Positions 25,562 through 33,951 of a stretch of DNA of 64,000 bases are shown here, one piece after another. This stretch comes from an uncultured Bacteroides sp. (lineage in GTDB: Bacteria > Bacteroidota > Bacteroidia > Bacteroidales > Bacteroidaceae). Numbering within the stretch: the stretch's first letter is position 1; each line of letters opens with the position of its first letter. The notes beneath the pieces are model-generated. The model was not told where the DNA came from, made no database searches, and saw only the letters and a list, made by a program, of their open reading frames with translations. The stretch is taken from NCBI GenBank assembly GCA_949289345.1, contig CASENS010000087.1, positions 1 through 64,000 of the forward strand. Reading direction: 5' to 3'. The translations under genes and the position numbers were made by a program.

Positions 25562-27250
25562 ATGAAAGCTAATATATTTCCTGTTAGACAAAGTGTCTAC
25601 GCAACGGTTTGTTTATTCCTGCTATTGTTTGCTTCAGCATGTACTAATGATATAAAAGAAAACGCATTACTTTCAAAATTCAGTTTTGGCAAATCATTAT
25701 ATTATGCGGGTGATCAGGTTGAGTTCATCAATGAATCAGTAGGAGGAAGTGGAGGATATACTTTCCAATGGGATTTTGGAAACGGACAAACATCCACAGA
25801 AGAAAATCCGACATTAGCATATGAGACTAATGGCGCATATATCGTTACATTGACCGTAAAGGATTCGGATGGGAGTATGGCTATGTCACAAAAACTGTTG
25901 ACTATAGAACAACCACCGTTACCGGAGGTCGGTAATATGAAACTGAAATGGATTGCTTCTGAATATTTGGGCGATATTCGTTCCACATCACCGGCTATCA
26001 GCCATGACAATTATATCTATATGACATCCAATGATCATATGCTTCGTAAATTTTCAGCAGAAGACGGTTCGCAGATCTGGGCCTTTGATTTGTGGACAAG
26101 TGCAGATGGAGCATCACCGGAAGGTAATACGCATACTACACCAAGCATTGATGAAGATGGAACAATCTACGTAGGCAGTGGGGATAAGAGTGGAAGTATC
26201 GGACGTGTATATGCCATCCATCCTGATGGTACAAAAAAATGGGTCGTTGCAGGAGATGCGGGAACAGGGTTCTGGAATAAAGGTGAAGCCTCAACTCCGA
26301 GAATAAATTATCTTACTTGCGCCATTGGTCAGGAACATGTATACATGGGCAATGGAGGTTCTACAGGATCAGTTCTTGCAGTAGACAAACAGACCGGTTA
26401 CAGAGTAGGTTATGTTTCAAATTCCGACAACACGGGAGGTCCATCTGGTGGAGTATCAGGAGGATTGGTTTTGACACAGGACCAAACCATCATCTGGTCT
26501 GGAGGTAAGAACGGATTGTTCGGTGCGTCTGCCGCTACATTAAATGCAGGAGGAAATGTCATGTGGTCATGGCAAATATTCAATTCTGGAGATGACAAAC
26601 CCTCGGAAAATATGAATGCTTCTTTGGCTATTGGTTCAGATGGCACAATTTATGGTATAGGAACTTTTGGAATAGGTACAATGGCCTATGCAATAGGCAG
26701 CGACGGACTTGAAAAATGGCGTACGGAATTAGGTAATGTCGGTACGCAAGATCAAGGAGGAGTTGTGATTGGAGTAGATGGAAGTGTAATTGTAACAGTG
26801 AAACGCGCTTCGGGTGAAGCTACAGGAGGTATCATCGCATTAGATTCCAATAGCGGTAGCATTAAATGGCGTTATGGCATACCTGAAGACGTAAGTGGAT
26901 GTGCCGCTGTGGATCAAGCCGGAAATATTCATTTTGGGACTCAATCAGGTAATTACTACATTATTAAATCGGACGGTTCGGAAGATCCGCTTATTTTAAA
27001 ACGAGATTTAGCAGCTTTGATAGCTGAGAGCGGTTCTTCTATGAATAACGGATGGGAAGCCGGTGCCGGAAAAATCTGGAGTTCGCCGGTCATCGGTACA
27101 GATGGTAGTATTTATATCGGCGTAACCAACACAAATAACTCATCACAAAGTGTGTTAATAGCTTTAGAGGATGAAGGTGTAGTAGGACCTGCACAATCAG
27201 CATGGCCGATGAAAGGGAAAAATGCACAACACATTTCAGCTCAAAATTAA
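25562..27250 (+). CDS. PKD-domain plus PQQ-like beta-propeller lipoprotein
   Basis: The 562-aa lipoprotein (LFASAC, Cys-27) has a PKD domain at about 35-118 (FINESVGGSGGYTFQWDFGN, NGAYIVTLTVKD) and then a beta-propeller of PQQ/WD-like repeats at about 128-555. In the propeller GTIYVGSGD, GTIYGIG and GSIYIGVTN recur with aligned tryptophans (IWAFDLW, KKWVV, EKWRTEL, IKWRYGIP). It occupies the place held by SusE/SusF-type auxiliary binding lipoproteins in utilisation loci. It probably binds the ligand, or a lipid or glycerol-phosphate polymer, at the surface. There is no evidence for a catalytic role, and whether a quinone cofactor is bound is doubtful. Confidence 0.82.
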   Translation: MKANIFPVRQSVYATVCLFLLLFASACTNDIKENALLSKFSFGKSLYYAGDQVEFINESVGGSGGYTFQWDFGNGQTSTEENPTLAYETNGAYIVTLTVKDSDGSMAMSQKLLTIEQPPLPEVGNMKLKWIASEYLGDIRSTSPAISHDNYIYMTSNDHMLRKFSAEDGSQIWAFDLWTSADGASPEGNTHTTPSIDEDGTIYVGSGDKSGSIGRVYAIHPDGTKKWVVAGDAGTGFWNKGEASTPRINYLTCAIGQEHVYMGNGGSTGSVLAVDKQTGYRVGYVSNSDNTGGPSGGVSGGLVLTQDQTIIWSGGKNGLFGASAATLNAGGNVMWSWQIFNSGDDKPSENMNASLAIGSDGTIYGIGTFGIGTMAYAIGSDGLEKWRTELGNVGTQDQGGVVIGVDGSVIVTVKRASGEATGGIIALDSNSGSIKWRYGIPEDVSGCAAVDQAGNIHFGTQSGNYYIIKSDGSEDPLILKRDLAALIAESGSSMNNGWEAGAGKIWSSPVIGTDGSIYIGVTNTNNSSQSVLIALEDEGVVGPAQSAWPMKGKNAQHISAQN

Positions 27251-27256
27251 TTTATC

Positions 27257-28183
27257 ATGAGAAGAATTGTATTCTATATTTTATTTTGCACACTTCTGCC
27301 ATGCTGCATGACATCGTGTGAAGATACTGAAGGAACTTCGGGCATACCGCCCGAAGTTCCTTCAGAAAAACTGTCATTAAAAGATGCAATACACGAATTA
27401 TTAAATGCTCCTTCATTTAACATATGGTTGTGTGCTCATCGGGGTAATACAAAAATAGGAATAGAAGAAAACATTCCGGAAAATTCATTATCAGCGATAC
27501 GTAGATCCATTCATACAGGGGTTGACATGATAGAATTAGATGTACGAATGACTTCGGACGGAATATTAGTACTGATGCACGATGAGAGCATTGACCGTAC
27601 AACAGACGGTAGTGGAAATGTATCAACTATGACATATGAGGCATTGAAATGCTATCATTTGAAATCCGGAAATGTATCTTCCAATGAAACAGTTCCTACT
27701 TTAGAGGAAGCGTTAGCGGAAGCAAAAGGGAATATATTCCTAAATTTAGACATTGCAAATAAAGACATTCCTGCCCATAAAGTAGCCGCACTATTGGATG
27801 ATGCAGAAATGTCTGACCAAGTGATGTTGTATATATCTACGGATAGAAACTATGCAACGGATTTGATTCAGGCAAATGCCGACCTGTTGCTTCATCCCAT
27901 GATTGAGAGTTCTGCGGATATAGAGTTTTACTCATCCCGTTTTCCGGAAAAATGTATCGTGATGCAATTGTCCACGGAAGATGCAATGGAAGGTGTCTTG
28001 TCTAAGGAAATATCAAATGCAGGCTTTCCTGTTTTTTCAAATATAGTAGGAAGATATGACGAATATACATTACAAGGGAACTTCTCTGGATTAGTAAGCA
28101 TGATAAATAAGCGCAATCATATCGTGCAGACTGATTACTTTGAGATTGCAGATGAATATTTGAAATCAAAAGGTTATCGCTAA
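27257..28183 (+). CDS. Glycerophosphodiester phosphodiesterase lipoprotein
   Basis: The 308-aa protein has a lipoprotein signal ending TSC (Cys-21). The GDPD TIM barrel has the catalytic H61, R62 and G63 in AHRGNT, E93 and D95 in MIELDV, and H108 in LMHDES, all the residues expected for metal-dependent hydrolysis of glycerophosphodiesters to glycerol-3-phosphate and an alcohol such as choline, inositol or glycerol. The lipid anchor suggests surface or outer-membrane placement. It lies 7 bases after the propeller gene. With the second GDPD and the GlpT-like transporter it defines the pathway. Confidence 0.93.
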   Translation: MRRIVFYILFCTLLPCCMTSCEDTEGTSGIPPEVPSEKLSLKDAIHELLNAPSFNIWLCAHRGNTKIGIEENIPENSLSAIRRSIHTGVDMIELDVRMTSDGILVLMHDESIDRTTDGSGNVSTMTYEALKCYHLKSGNVSSNETVPTLEEALAEAKGNIFLNLDIANKDIPAHKVAALLDDAEMSDQVMLYISTDRNYATDLIQANADLLLHPMIESSADIEFYSSRFPEKCIVMQLSTEDAMEGVLSKEISNAGFPVFSNIVGRYDEYTLQGNFSGLVSMINKRNHIVQTDYFEIADEYLKSKGYR

Positions 28184-28203
28184 TAGAAAAAAAATAAAAG
28201 ATT

Positions 28204-29100
28204 ATGATGAAAATAATACTAATAGGGGTTATTCTGCTTTCAACATTAAGCAGTTATGCCCAACAAAGATTTGAAGATATTTATAAGAGAATTACAGACC
28301 CTCAAAACAAAGAAGTAATTGTAGTTGCCCATCGTGCGGACTGGCGTTATGCTCCAGAAAATTCATTGGCAGCCATTGAACACTCTATCAGGCAAGGAGC
28401 AGATGTTGTGGAATTGGATGTGCAAAAAACGAAAGACGGAAAATTGATTTTGATGCATGACAAGACTCTGGATAGGACAACAACCGGTCATGGAAAGATT
28501 GCCGATTGGACTTTGGACAGCATTAAAACTTTATATTTGAAAAACGGCGCTTCCCTAAAAACGAAACATCGTGTTCCAACTCTTGAAGAAGCGTTATTGT
28601 TGACAAAAGGACGAGTCTTAGTGAACTTAGATAAAGCCTATCCCATTTTTGATGAAATATTCCCTATTCTTGAAAAAACAGGAACTACCAAGCAGGTTAT
28701 CATGAAAGGGAACCAACCTGTCGCAGAAGTAAAGCGCGATTTAGGCAAGTATTTAGATAAAATTCTATACATGCCCATTGTGCATATAGATAAACCCGGA
28801 GCAATTCAAGATATAGAAAACTTTATGAAAAAGTTAAAGCCTGTAGCTTTTGAACTGTTATTTGTAAGTGATACCTGTCAAGCTCCTTTGGTTGTAAAAG
28901 ACTTACTGGAAGGCAAAAGTAAAATATGGTATAATACATTATGGGACACGATGGCCGGAGGCCATGACGATGATATGTCATTAGAAAATCCAGATGCAGG
29001 CTATGGATACTTAATAGATAAATTGGGTGCTACTATTATTCAAACAGACCGAACGGATTATTTATTGGAATATTTGAGACAAAGAGGAATTCATAAATAA
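28204..29100 (+). CDS. Glycerophosphodiester phosphodiesterase, periplasmic
   Basis: The 298-aa protein has a cleavable signal peptide (to YAQQ, about residue 20) without a lipobox. The GDPD motifs are AHRADWRYAPENS (H43, R44; the usual Gly of HRG is Ala-45, followed by Asp), VVELDV (E70, D72) and LMHDKTLDRTT (H85). The catalytic His, Arg, Glu, Asp and His are kept, so activity is expected although the substrate preference may differ from the lipoprotein paralogue. Bacteroidetes have a HRADWR-type subfamily of this enzyme. It lies 20 bases downstream of the first GDPD and probably acts in the periplasm on products imported by SusCD. Confidence 0.92.
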   Translation: MMKIILIGVILLSTLSSYAQQRFEDIYKRITDPQNKEVIVVAHRADWRYAPENSLAAIEHSIRQGADVVELDVQKTKDGKLILMHDKTLDRTTTGHGKIADWTLDSIKTLYLKNGASLKTKHRVPTLEEALLLTKGRVLVNLDKAYPIFDEIFPILEKTGTTKQVIMKGNQPVAEVKRDLGKYLDKILYMPIVHIDKPGAIQDIENFMKKLKPVAFELLFVSDTCQAPLVVKDLLEGKSKIWYNTLWDTMAGGHDDDMSLENPDAGYGYLIDKLGATIIQTDRTDYLLEYLRQRGIHK

Positions 29101-29271
29101 TAGAGTTTATACAGAATAAAAAAACAGGGCTTATGATTATCACTACCCTCAGACCTTATTCGATATAATGTCTAATATATAGAATGACAACAAATCCAAA
29201 TATGCAGTTTACATGCATTTATAGAATATGTTAAGTTCAAATGAATTTGAATTAATTAATTGAATGACAAG

Positions 29272-30621
29272 ATGGATTTCATAAAAAAAATAATTCGTTT
29301 TTATAAGGTCTCTTCTCCTGTTGCTGTAAATTATACAGAAGATACTCAACGTAGGCTTATGAATTTTCAATGGTCTACCTTTCTTTCTGCCACGATAGGT
29401 TACGGACTTTACTATGTGTGTAGACTGAGTCTGAACGTGGTAAAGAAACCTATTGTAGAGGAAGGTATCTTCTCGGAAACGGAGTTGGGAATTATTGGGT
29501 CGGTTTTATTCTTTACGTATGCGATAGGGAAACTGACCAACGGTTTCTTGGCAGACCGTAGCAATATTAACCGTTTTATGTCTACAGGTTTACTTGTAAC
29601 GGCATTGGTCAACTTGTGTTTAGGTTTCATCCATTCGTTTATTCTTTTTGCGATTCTGTGGGGAATAAGCGGATGGTTTCAGTCGATGGGAGCAGCCTCT
29701 TGTGTGGTGGGACTTTCACGTTGGTTTGATGACAAAAAGCGAGGCTCTTTTTACGGTTTCTGGAGTGCCAGCCATAACATCGGCGAGGCATTGACATTTA
29801 TTGTCATAGCTTCCATCGTGAGCGCTTTGGGCTGGAGGTACGGATTCCTGGGAGCCGGACTCATCGGCATTGCCGGTGCATTCATCGTGTGGCGTTTTTT
29901 TCACGATTCTCCACAAAGTAAAGGATTGCCAGCCGTAAATGTTTCCAAAGAACAACAATCGGAAAGCACATCCGATTCCGAGGAATTCAACCGTGCGCAG
30001 AAAGCGGTACTTCGCAATCCTGCCATTTGGATTCTGGCTCTTAACAGTGCTTTTATGTACATTAGCCGTTATGCGGTAAACAGTTGGGGGGTATTTTATC
30101 TGGAAGCGCAAAAGGGGTATGATACACTGGATGCCAGTTTTATTATCTCGATCAGTTCGGTATGTGGCATCATCGGAACGATGTTTTCAGGTGTCATTTC
30201 AGACCGTTTTTTTAGCGGTCGACGGAATGTACCTGCATTGATTTTCGGGCTGATGAATGTAGTGGCACTTTGCCTCTTCCTGTTGGTTCCCGGTGTACAT
30301 TTCTGGCTGGATATCCTCGCAATGGTGTTATTTGGCTCCGGTATAGGAGTATTACTCTGTTTTTTAGGAGGACTGATGGCGGTAGACATCGCTCCACGAA
30401 ACGCATCGGGTGCCGCTTTGGGTATTGTAGGCATTGCCAGCTATATAGGTGCTGGAGTGCAAGACATTATGAGCGGAATATTGATTGAAGGAAATAAACG
30501 GATGATTAACGGAGTAGAAGTCTACGACTTTACCTATATTAATTGGTTCTGGATAGGTGCCGCATTATTATCCGTCATATTGGCTATACTTGTATGGAAT
30601 TCGGGAAAGAAGAATTGTTAA
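29272..30621 (+). CDS. glpT: MFS organophosphate:phosphate antiporter, GlpT-like
   Basis: The 449-aa protein has 12 hydrophobic segments and the organophosphate:phosphate antiporter (OPA) features: YYVCRLSLNVVKKP in TM1, FTYAIGKLTNGFLADR between TM2 and TM3, GWFQSMGAASCVVGLSRWF, and LRNPAIWILALNSAFMYISRYAVNSWGVFYL in the second half. OPA members exchange glycerol-3-phosphate or sugar phosphates for phosphate, and the position after two GDPDs makes glycerol-3-phosphate the likely substrate. The ATG at 29272 is used; the reading frame opens earlier only at a TTG (29260). A 171-base gap with AT-rich inverted repeats precedes it. Confidence 0.88.
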   Translation: MDFIKKIIRFYKVSSPVAVNYTEDTQRRLMNFQWSTFLSATIGYGLYYVCRLSLNVVKKPIVEEGIFSETELGIIGSVLFFTYAIGKLTNGFLADRSNINRFMSTGLLVTALVNLCLGFIHSFILFAILWGISGWFQSMGAASCVVGLSRWFDDKKRGSFYGFWSASHNIGEALTFIVIASIVSALGWRYGFLGAGLIGIAGAFIVWRFFHDSPQSKGLPAVNVSKEQQSESTSDSEEFNRAQKAVLRNPAIWILALNSAFMYISRYAVNSWGVFYLEAQKGYDTLDASFIISISSVCGIIGTMFSGVISDRFFSGRRNVPALIFGLMNVVALCLFLLVPGVHFWLDILAMVLFGSGIGVLLCFLGGLMAVDIAPRNASGAALGIVGIASYIGAGVQDIMSGILIEGNKRMINGVEVYDFTYINWFWIGAALLSVILAILVWNSGKKNC

Positions 30622-30634
30622 TTTAAAGAAGAGA

Positions 30635-31291
30635 ATGGGATTTTATTGGAATGGTGTATTTATCGTGTTGGCCGTTTGCCTGATGGGAACAGCTTATAAA
30701 GCCCGCGCACAAACGGTGGATTATACAACGTGGCTAAAAATGGGCATGCAATATGAAGTGAACAAACGTCTGGAACTTTCCAGCGGATTAGAATGGCGTA
30801 CGAAAGGAGACGTCAGCATGACAGACCGTCTGGGACTGGACATCGCAGCTAAATACGAGTTTTTTTCTTTCTTCAGAATAGGTGCCGGATATGAGGTGCA
30901 TTACCGCAACCGCGGAGAAGACGGATGGAAATTCAGGCACCGCTATCATGCGGATGGTACACTTTCGGCCAAATGGATGCGAATGAAAGTCGATTTGCGT
31001 GAACGTTTTCAACATACATGGAACAAGGAAGAAAAAGAGTTCCGGCTCCGTTCACGCTTAAAAATAGCGTACGACATTCGCCGTTGTAAAATGGAGCCTT
31101 ATGCCTCTGTAGAAATGTATAACGGATTGGGGAAGCATGATAATTTTGACATTATGCGTATGCGCTATAGAGTCGGGATGAAGACGCCGCTTTTCTCGGA
31201 GCGTTGGGAAGCGGATATTTTCTATTGCCGGCAATGGGAAGCTGACGGACGGAAAAATATCTTTGGCATAGATTGTGCATACAAGTTTTAA
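30635..31291 (+). CDS. DUF2490-family outer-membrane protein
   Basis: The 218-aa protein has a signal peptide (VLAVCLMGTAYKARAQ) followed by VDYTTWLKMGMQYEVNKRLELSSGLEWRTKGD, as in DUF2490 members. Strong alternating strands (FRIGAGYEVHYRNR, MKVDLRERFQHTW, EFRLRSRLKIAYDI) end with IFGIDCAYKF, giving a small outer-membrane barrel of about ten strands. The role is unknown, perhaps diffusion of the products of this locus. The ATG at 30635 lies 13 bases after the transporter and follows AAAGAAGAG. A terminator follows at 31299-31350, which closes the operon. Confidence 0.8.
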   Translation: MGFYWNGVFIVLAVCLMGTAYKARAQTVDYTTWLKMGMQYEVNKRLELSSGLEWRTKGDVSMTDRLGLDIAAKYEFFSFFRIGAGYEVHYRNRGEDGWKFRHRYHADGTLSAKWMRMKVDLRERFQHTWNKEEKEFRLRSRLKIAYDIRRCKMEPYASVEMYNGLGKHDNFDIMRMRYRVGMKTPLFSERWEADIFYCRQWEADGRKNIFGIDCAYKF

Positions 31292-31298
31292 AAAAACC

Positions 31299-31350
31299 AA
31301 GCCCTAAAAGAAGTAGCCGGAGACATGATTTCCTATCTTTTAGGGCTTTT
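31299..31350 (+). terminator. Terminator of the SusC-DUF2490 operon
   Basis: AAGCCCTAAAAGA pairs with TCTTTTAGGGCTT (13 bp), followed by TT and AT-rich sequence. Confidence 0.85.
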
Positions 31351-31454
31351 CATGAATAGGACATAAAACGACCTAACGATACGAATAGAATAATAATTGC
31401 TCCTATTGTTTCATATTTTCCAGTCTTTTTCATACATTTGTCACATCCAAAAGA

Positions 31455-31462
31455 TACTTTTG
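31455..31462 (+). promoter_or_regulatory. -7 box of the ECF sigma gene
   Basis: TACTTTTG fits TAnnTTTG and lies 23 bases before the ATG at 31485. No clear -33 is seen. Confidence 0.5.
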
Positions 31463-31484
31463 CAATCTGTAAATACCATATGTG

Positions 31485-32087
31485 ATGAATGTGGTCGAAA
31501 AACAAATAGATGAACGCGAATTGGTTCTTCGCCTGATAGAAGGAGATGAAGATGCCTTTTGCGAACTGTATGCCTCTTACAAGAGCAGACTGATGTATTT
31601 TGCCATGCGTTTCCTTAAATCGCAAGAGTATGCCGAAGACATCTTTCAAGACACTTTCGCCCTCATTTGGCAAAGCCGACGTTTCATCAATCCCAATACA
31701 TCTTTCTCTTCGTATCTGTATACAATAGTCCGCAACCGGGTACTCAACCAGCTACGCGACCTGGAACATCAAGGCAAACTAAAGGAACAGATTCTGGCAC
31801 AGGCTGTGGACTATACGGATGATACCAGAGAGCGCATCTTGGCCAACGATTTGCGCCGCCTGATAGCCAGTGGCATGCAACAACTTACAGAACGTCAACG
31901 TGAAATATTCCGCATGAGCCGCGAGGAACAGATGTCACACCGAGAAATAGCCGAAGCCTTGGGCATATCTGTCAACACTGTTCAGGAGCACATATCTTCT
32001 TCCCTTCGCATTCTGCGCGCCTATCTGAAAAAATATTCTTCAACGGGAGCTGACCTCTTGCTACTGCTTATCTGCATGAATTATTAA
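31485..32087 (+). CDS. ECF-family RNA polymerase sigma factor
   Basis: The 200-aa protein has sigma region 2 (about residues 22-95, FCELYASYKSRLMYFAMRFL, EDIFQDTFALIW, SFSSYLYTIVRNRVLNQLR) and sigma region 4 (about 135-185, LTERQREIFRMSREEQMSHREIAEALGISVNTVQEHI). It is of the Bacteroidetes SusC-associated kind. The ATG at 31485 follows a promoter-like box. It is expected to direct transcription of the upstream SusC operon when released by the FecR anti-sigma. That anti-sigma gene lies nearby but on the opposite strand, convergent, with a sulfatase remnant between, so they are not in the usual one-operon arrangement. Confidence 0.94.
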   Translation: MNVVEKQIDERELVLRLIEGDEDAFCELYASYKSRLMYFAMRFLKSQEYAEDIFQDTFALIWQSRRFINPNTSFSSYLYTIVRNRVLNQLRDLEHQGKLKEQILAQAVDYTDDTRERILANDLRRLIASGMQQLTERQREIFRMSREEQMSHREIAEALGISVNTVQEHISSSLRILRAYLKKYSSTGADLLLLLICMNY

Positions 32088-32135
32088 AGTCAAAAAGCAG
32101 GTCTTAAAAGACAACCCGTATTTCCCGAGAAATTT

Positions 32136-32143
32136 TATCTTTG
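32136..32143 (+). promoter_or_regulatory. Relict promoter box of the lost sulfatase gene
   Basis: TATCTTTG fits TAnnTTTG and lies just upstream of the pseudogene's signal peptide, suggesting that the old gene had its own promoter. Confidence 0.4.
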
Positions 32144-32164
32144 TCGAGTACAAAGATTATACGC

Positions 32165-32650
32165 ACATAAGAAGATGGTTTATTGGTATCGAGCGCATGC
32201 TTGACACCACAAGAAAAGCCTAATCTCATTTTTTTAGCAGACGATATAAGGAGAATGCATCAACCGTTTTGAGAAAGGCAAACGCCTCTGGAGCCATTAC
32301 AGCGACTCGGACAAGCCGGATGCGGGCAAGCCTTTGCCACACCGATTGAAAGCAGGGGCAAATCTTCGGGTGACAGTTCACCCACTCCCCTATGGGGAAA
32401 GAAGGGGGCGGAATTTGAATATCGCAAGGAAGACTAGAAACCGGTATATTATTATAACTCCGAACATCCTGAACACCCGGACTGCGTTCTATATAATTTA
32501 AAGGAAGACCCGGAAGAACGTCATGAACTCTCCGCGCAATATCTCCGGGAAACGTAGGAAATGCTGAAAGAAATGATTGTTTCCTTGAAAGCGCAGACGC
32601 ACAATATCCGGCAGACTCTGAAGGGAATTCCGTCTTACCGGACAACAGGC
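32165..32650 (+). pseudogene. Decayed sulfatase lipoprotein gene
   Basis: In one frame, 32180-32250 reads LLVSSAC, a lipobox, then LTPQEKPNLIFLADDI, the typical N-terminus of alkaline-phosphatase-type sulfatases. From 32462 the same frame reads EHPEHPDCVLYNLKEDPEER followed by HELSAQYLRE, the C-terminal product-like end of sulfatases, then a stop (TAG). The middle is in another frame (RFEKGKRLWSHYSDSD, 32265-32310) and most of the enzyme, including the catalytic Cys/Ser segment, is missing. No intact start codon remains; the likely start is corrupted near 32168-32174. This is a remnant of about 0.5 kb of an original roughly 1.5-kb gene. Confidence 0.75.
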
Positions 32651-32680
32651 GTTGGGAAGGACGACAATGATAGGTTCATT

Positions 32681-33664
32681 TCACTTTTTGTCTTTATACA
32701 GCAACACATGATTTCCAGTAATACGGAAATGAATGCCACTGGTATATTCGATGGATTGCAGGACAGCCTCAAGACTTTGATTGTCGTGCTCGCCCGATAT
32801 AAGATTATTGAAAACCTGCCCATCCGCAAAAGTAATGCGACAATTGTAGCGGCGCTCCAATACTTTTGCCACATCGCATATCGGGGTAGCCTCAAAACGC
32901 AAACCACCGTTCCGCCACACTGCTACACAACCTTCGTCATGCAGTTTGCTATACTCGCCCGACACCTTGTTGATTAACACTTGCTCTTGGGCTTTCAGCC
33001 GCATCATGGCTTCAGGCAAATCGACTTGAACCTTGCCACTCTCTACATCTACGGCAACCGTCTCGTCCGAAGAATAAGCCCTGACATTGAAACAAGTACC
33101 TAATACCTGCACGTCAAACGCATCGGTCGTCACTATAAAAGGCTGTTCTTCCTTATGTGTGACTTGAAAATAGCCCTCACCCTCCAACTCGACCTCGCGC
33201 TTTTCTTCTGTAAAACGTTCCGGATAGCGTACTTGTGAACAAGCATTCAACAATAGTCGTGTACCATCCGGCAGGATAACTTCTTTTTGTTCTCCATAAG
33301 AAGTGGATGCAACCAGCCAAACCATATCCGACTTGTTGACATGCCAATAGCTGACTACGCCCCACACCAGACAAATCATGGCTACAACACCCACCAATGA
33401 CATTACTAACCTATAATAACGGAGTTTCTTCCTGGGATTAATCTGCCGCAACAATCGCCAGGCTTCTTCTTTATACTTTTCACGCTCCAGGCTTGTGCAA
33501 GACTGCATCTGTGCAGATTCGTCCCAGATTTTTTCCGCCAAATCATTCAATAAGCCATTATCAGACGCATCACGCCCCATCTCCAGCAACCTTTCCGCGT
33601 CTTCCGTCGTATAAAGATTATCTATATAGCGACGCCAAAATAATGTATTTTCATTCTTCTCCAT
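32681..33664 (-). CDS. FecR-family anti-sigma factor
   Basis: The 328-aa protein has an N-terminal cytoplasmic part with KIWDESAQMQ-type helices, one membrane span at about residues 80-105 (LVMSLVGVVAMICLVWGVV), a periplasmic FecR domain at about 113-215 (PDGTRLLLNACSQVRYPERF, REVELEGEGYFQVTHKEEQPF, VDVESGKVQVDL) and a C-terminal DUF4974-like domain (RRYNCRITFAD, YTSGIHFRITGNHVLLY). It binds its ECF sigma at the membrane and receives the signal from the STN domain of SusC. The ATG at 33664 is used (an upstream TTG is not needed). It is convergent with the sigma gene. Confidence 0.94.
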   Translation of the reverse strand: MEKNENTLFWRRYIDNLYTTEDAERLLEMGRDASDNGLLNDLAEKIWDESAQMQSCTSLEREKYKEEAWRLLRQINPRKKLRYYRLVMSLVGVVAMICLVWGVVSYWHVNKSDMVWLVASTSYGEQKEVILPDGTRLLLNACSQVRYPERFTEEKREVELEGEGYFQVTHKEEQPFIVTTDAFDVQVLGTCFNVRAYSSDETVAVDVESGKVQVDLPEAMMRLKAQEQVLINKVSGEYSKLHDEGCVAVWRNGGLRFEATPICDVAKVLERRYNCRITFADGQVFNNLISGEHDNQSLEAVLQSIEYTSGIHFRITGNHVLLYKDKK

Positions 33665-33876
33665 AATCAAGATTCAAAGTATTTGCGTTACATTCTCATA
33701 AATATTACACTACAAAACAGTTTCTCTAGGGTAAAATTAACTTTCTTTAATCATATATGTACTTCAGTTTAATGGTAAGCATTTGAACAAATGCTTACAT
33801 TGACTGTATGATTCCAGTTACTATGGTTCATTAGGGACTCGCCCCCCCCCCTTAGCTAATAACCCATACAACAAAT
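33665..33876. other. AT-rich intergenic region with a hairpin and a C10 tract
   Basis: No gene is seen. GTAAGCATTT and AAATGCTTAC (33775-33798) form a perfect 10-bp stem. A run of ten C lies at 33842-33851. Both are listed as observations. Confidence 0.5.
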
Positions 33877-33907
33877 AAAGAGGAGTTTTATTACAAAACT
33901 CCTCTTT
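33877..33907 (-). terminator. Terminator of the orphan gene at 33952-34866
   Basis: AAAGAGGAGTTTT pairs with AAAACTCCTCTTT (13 bp), with a TATTAC-type loop. The minus-strand 3' side is T-rich. Confidence 0.75.
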
Positions 33908-33951
33908 TATACATTTTAATTTCTAATAATGTTATATTTTAAGAAATAACA

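Noticed and set aside
32561..32977. Open frame of 138 codons on the plus strand
   Set aside because: It runs from the sulfatase remnant into the antisense strand of fecR and has no coherent protein features.
33775..33798. Perfect 10-bp hairpin upstream of fecR as a terminator
   Set aside because: No T run follows on either strand; it is kept only as a structure of unknown role.
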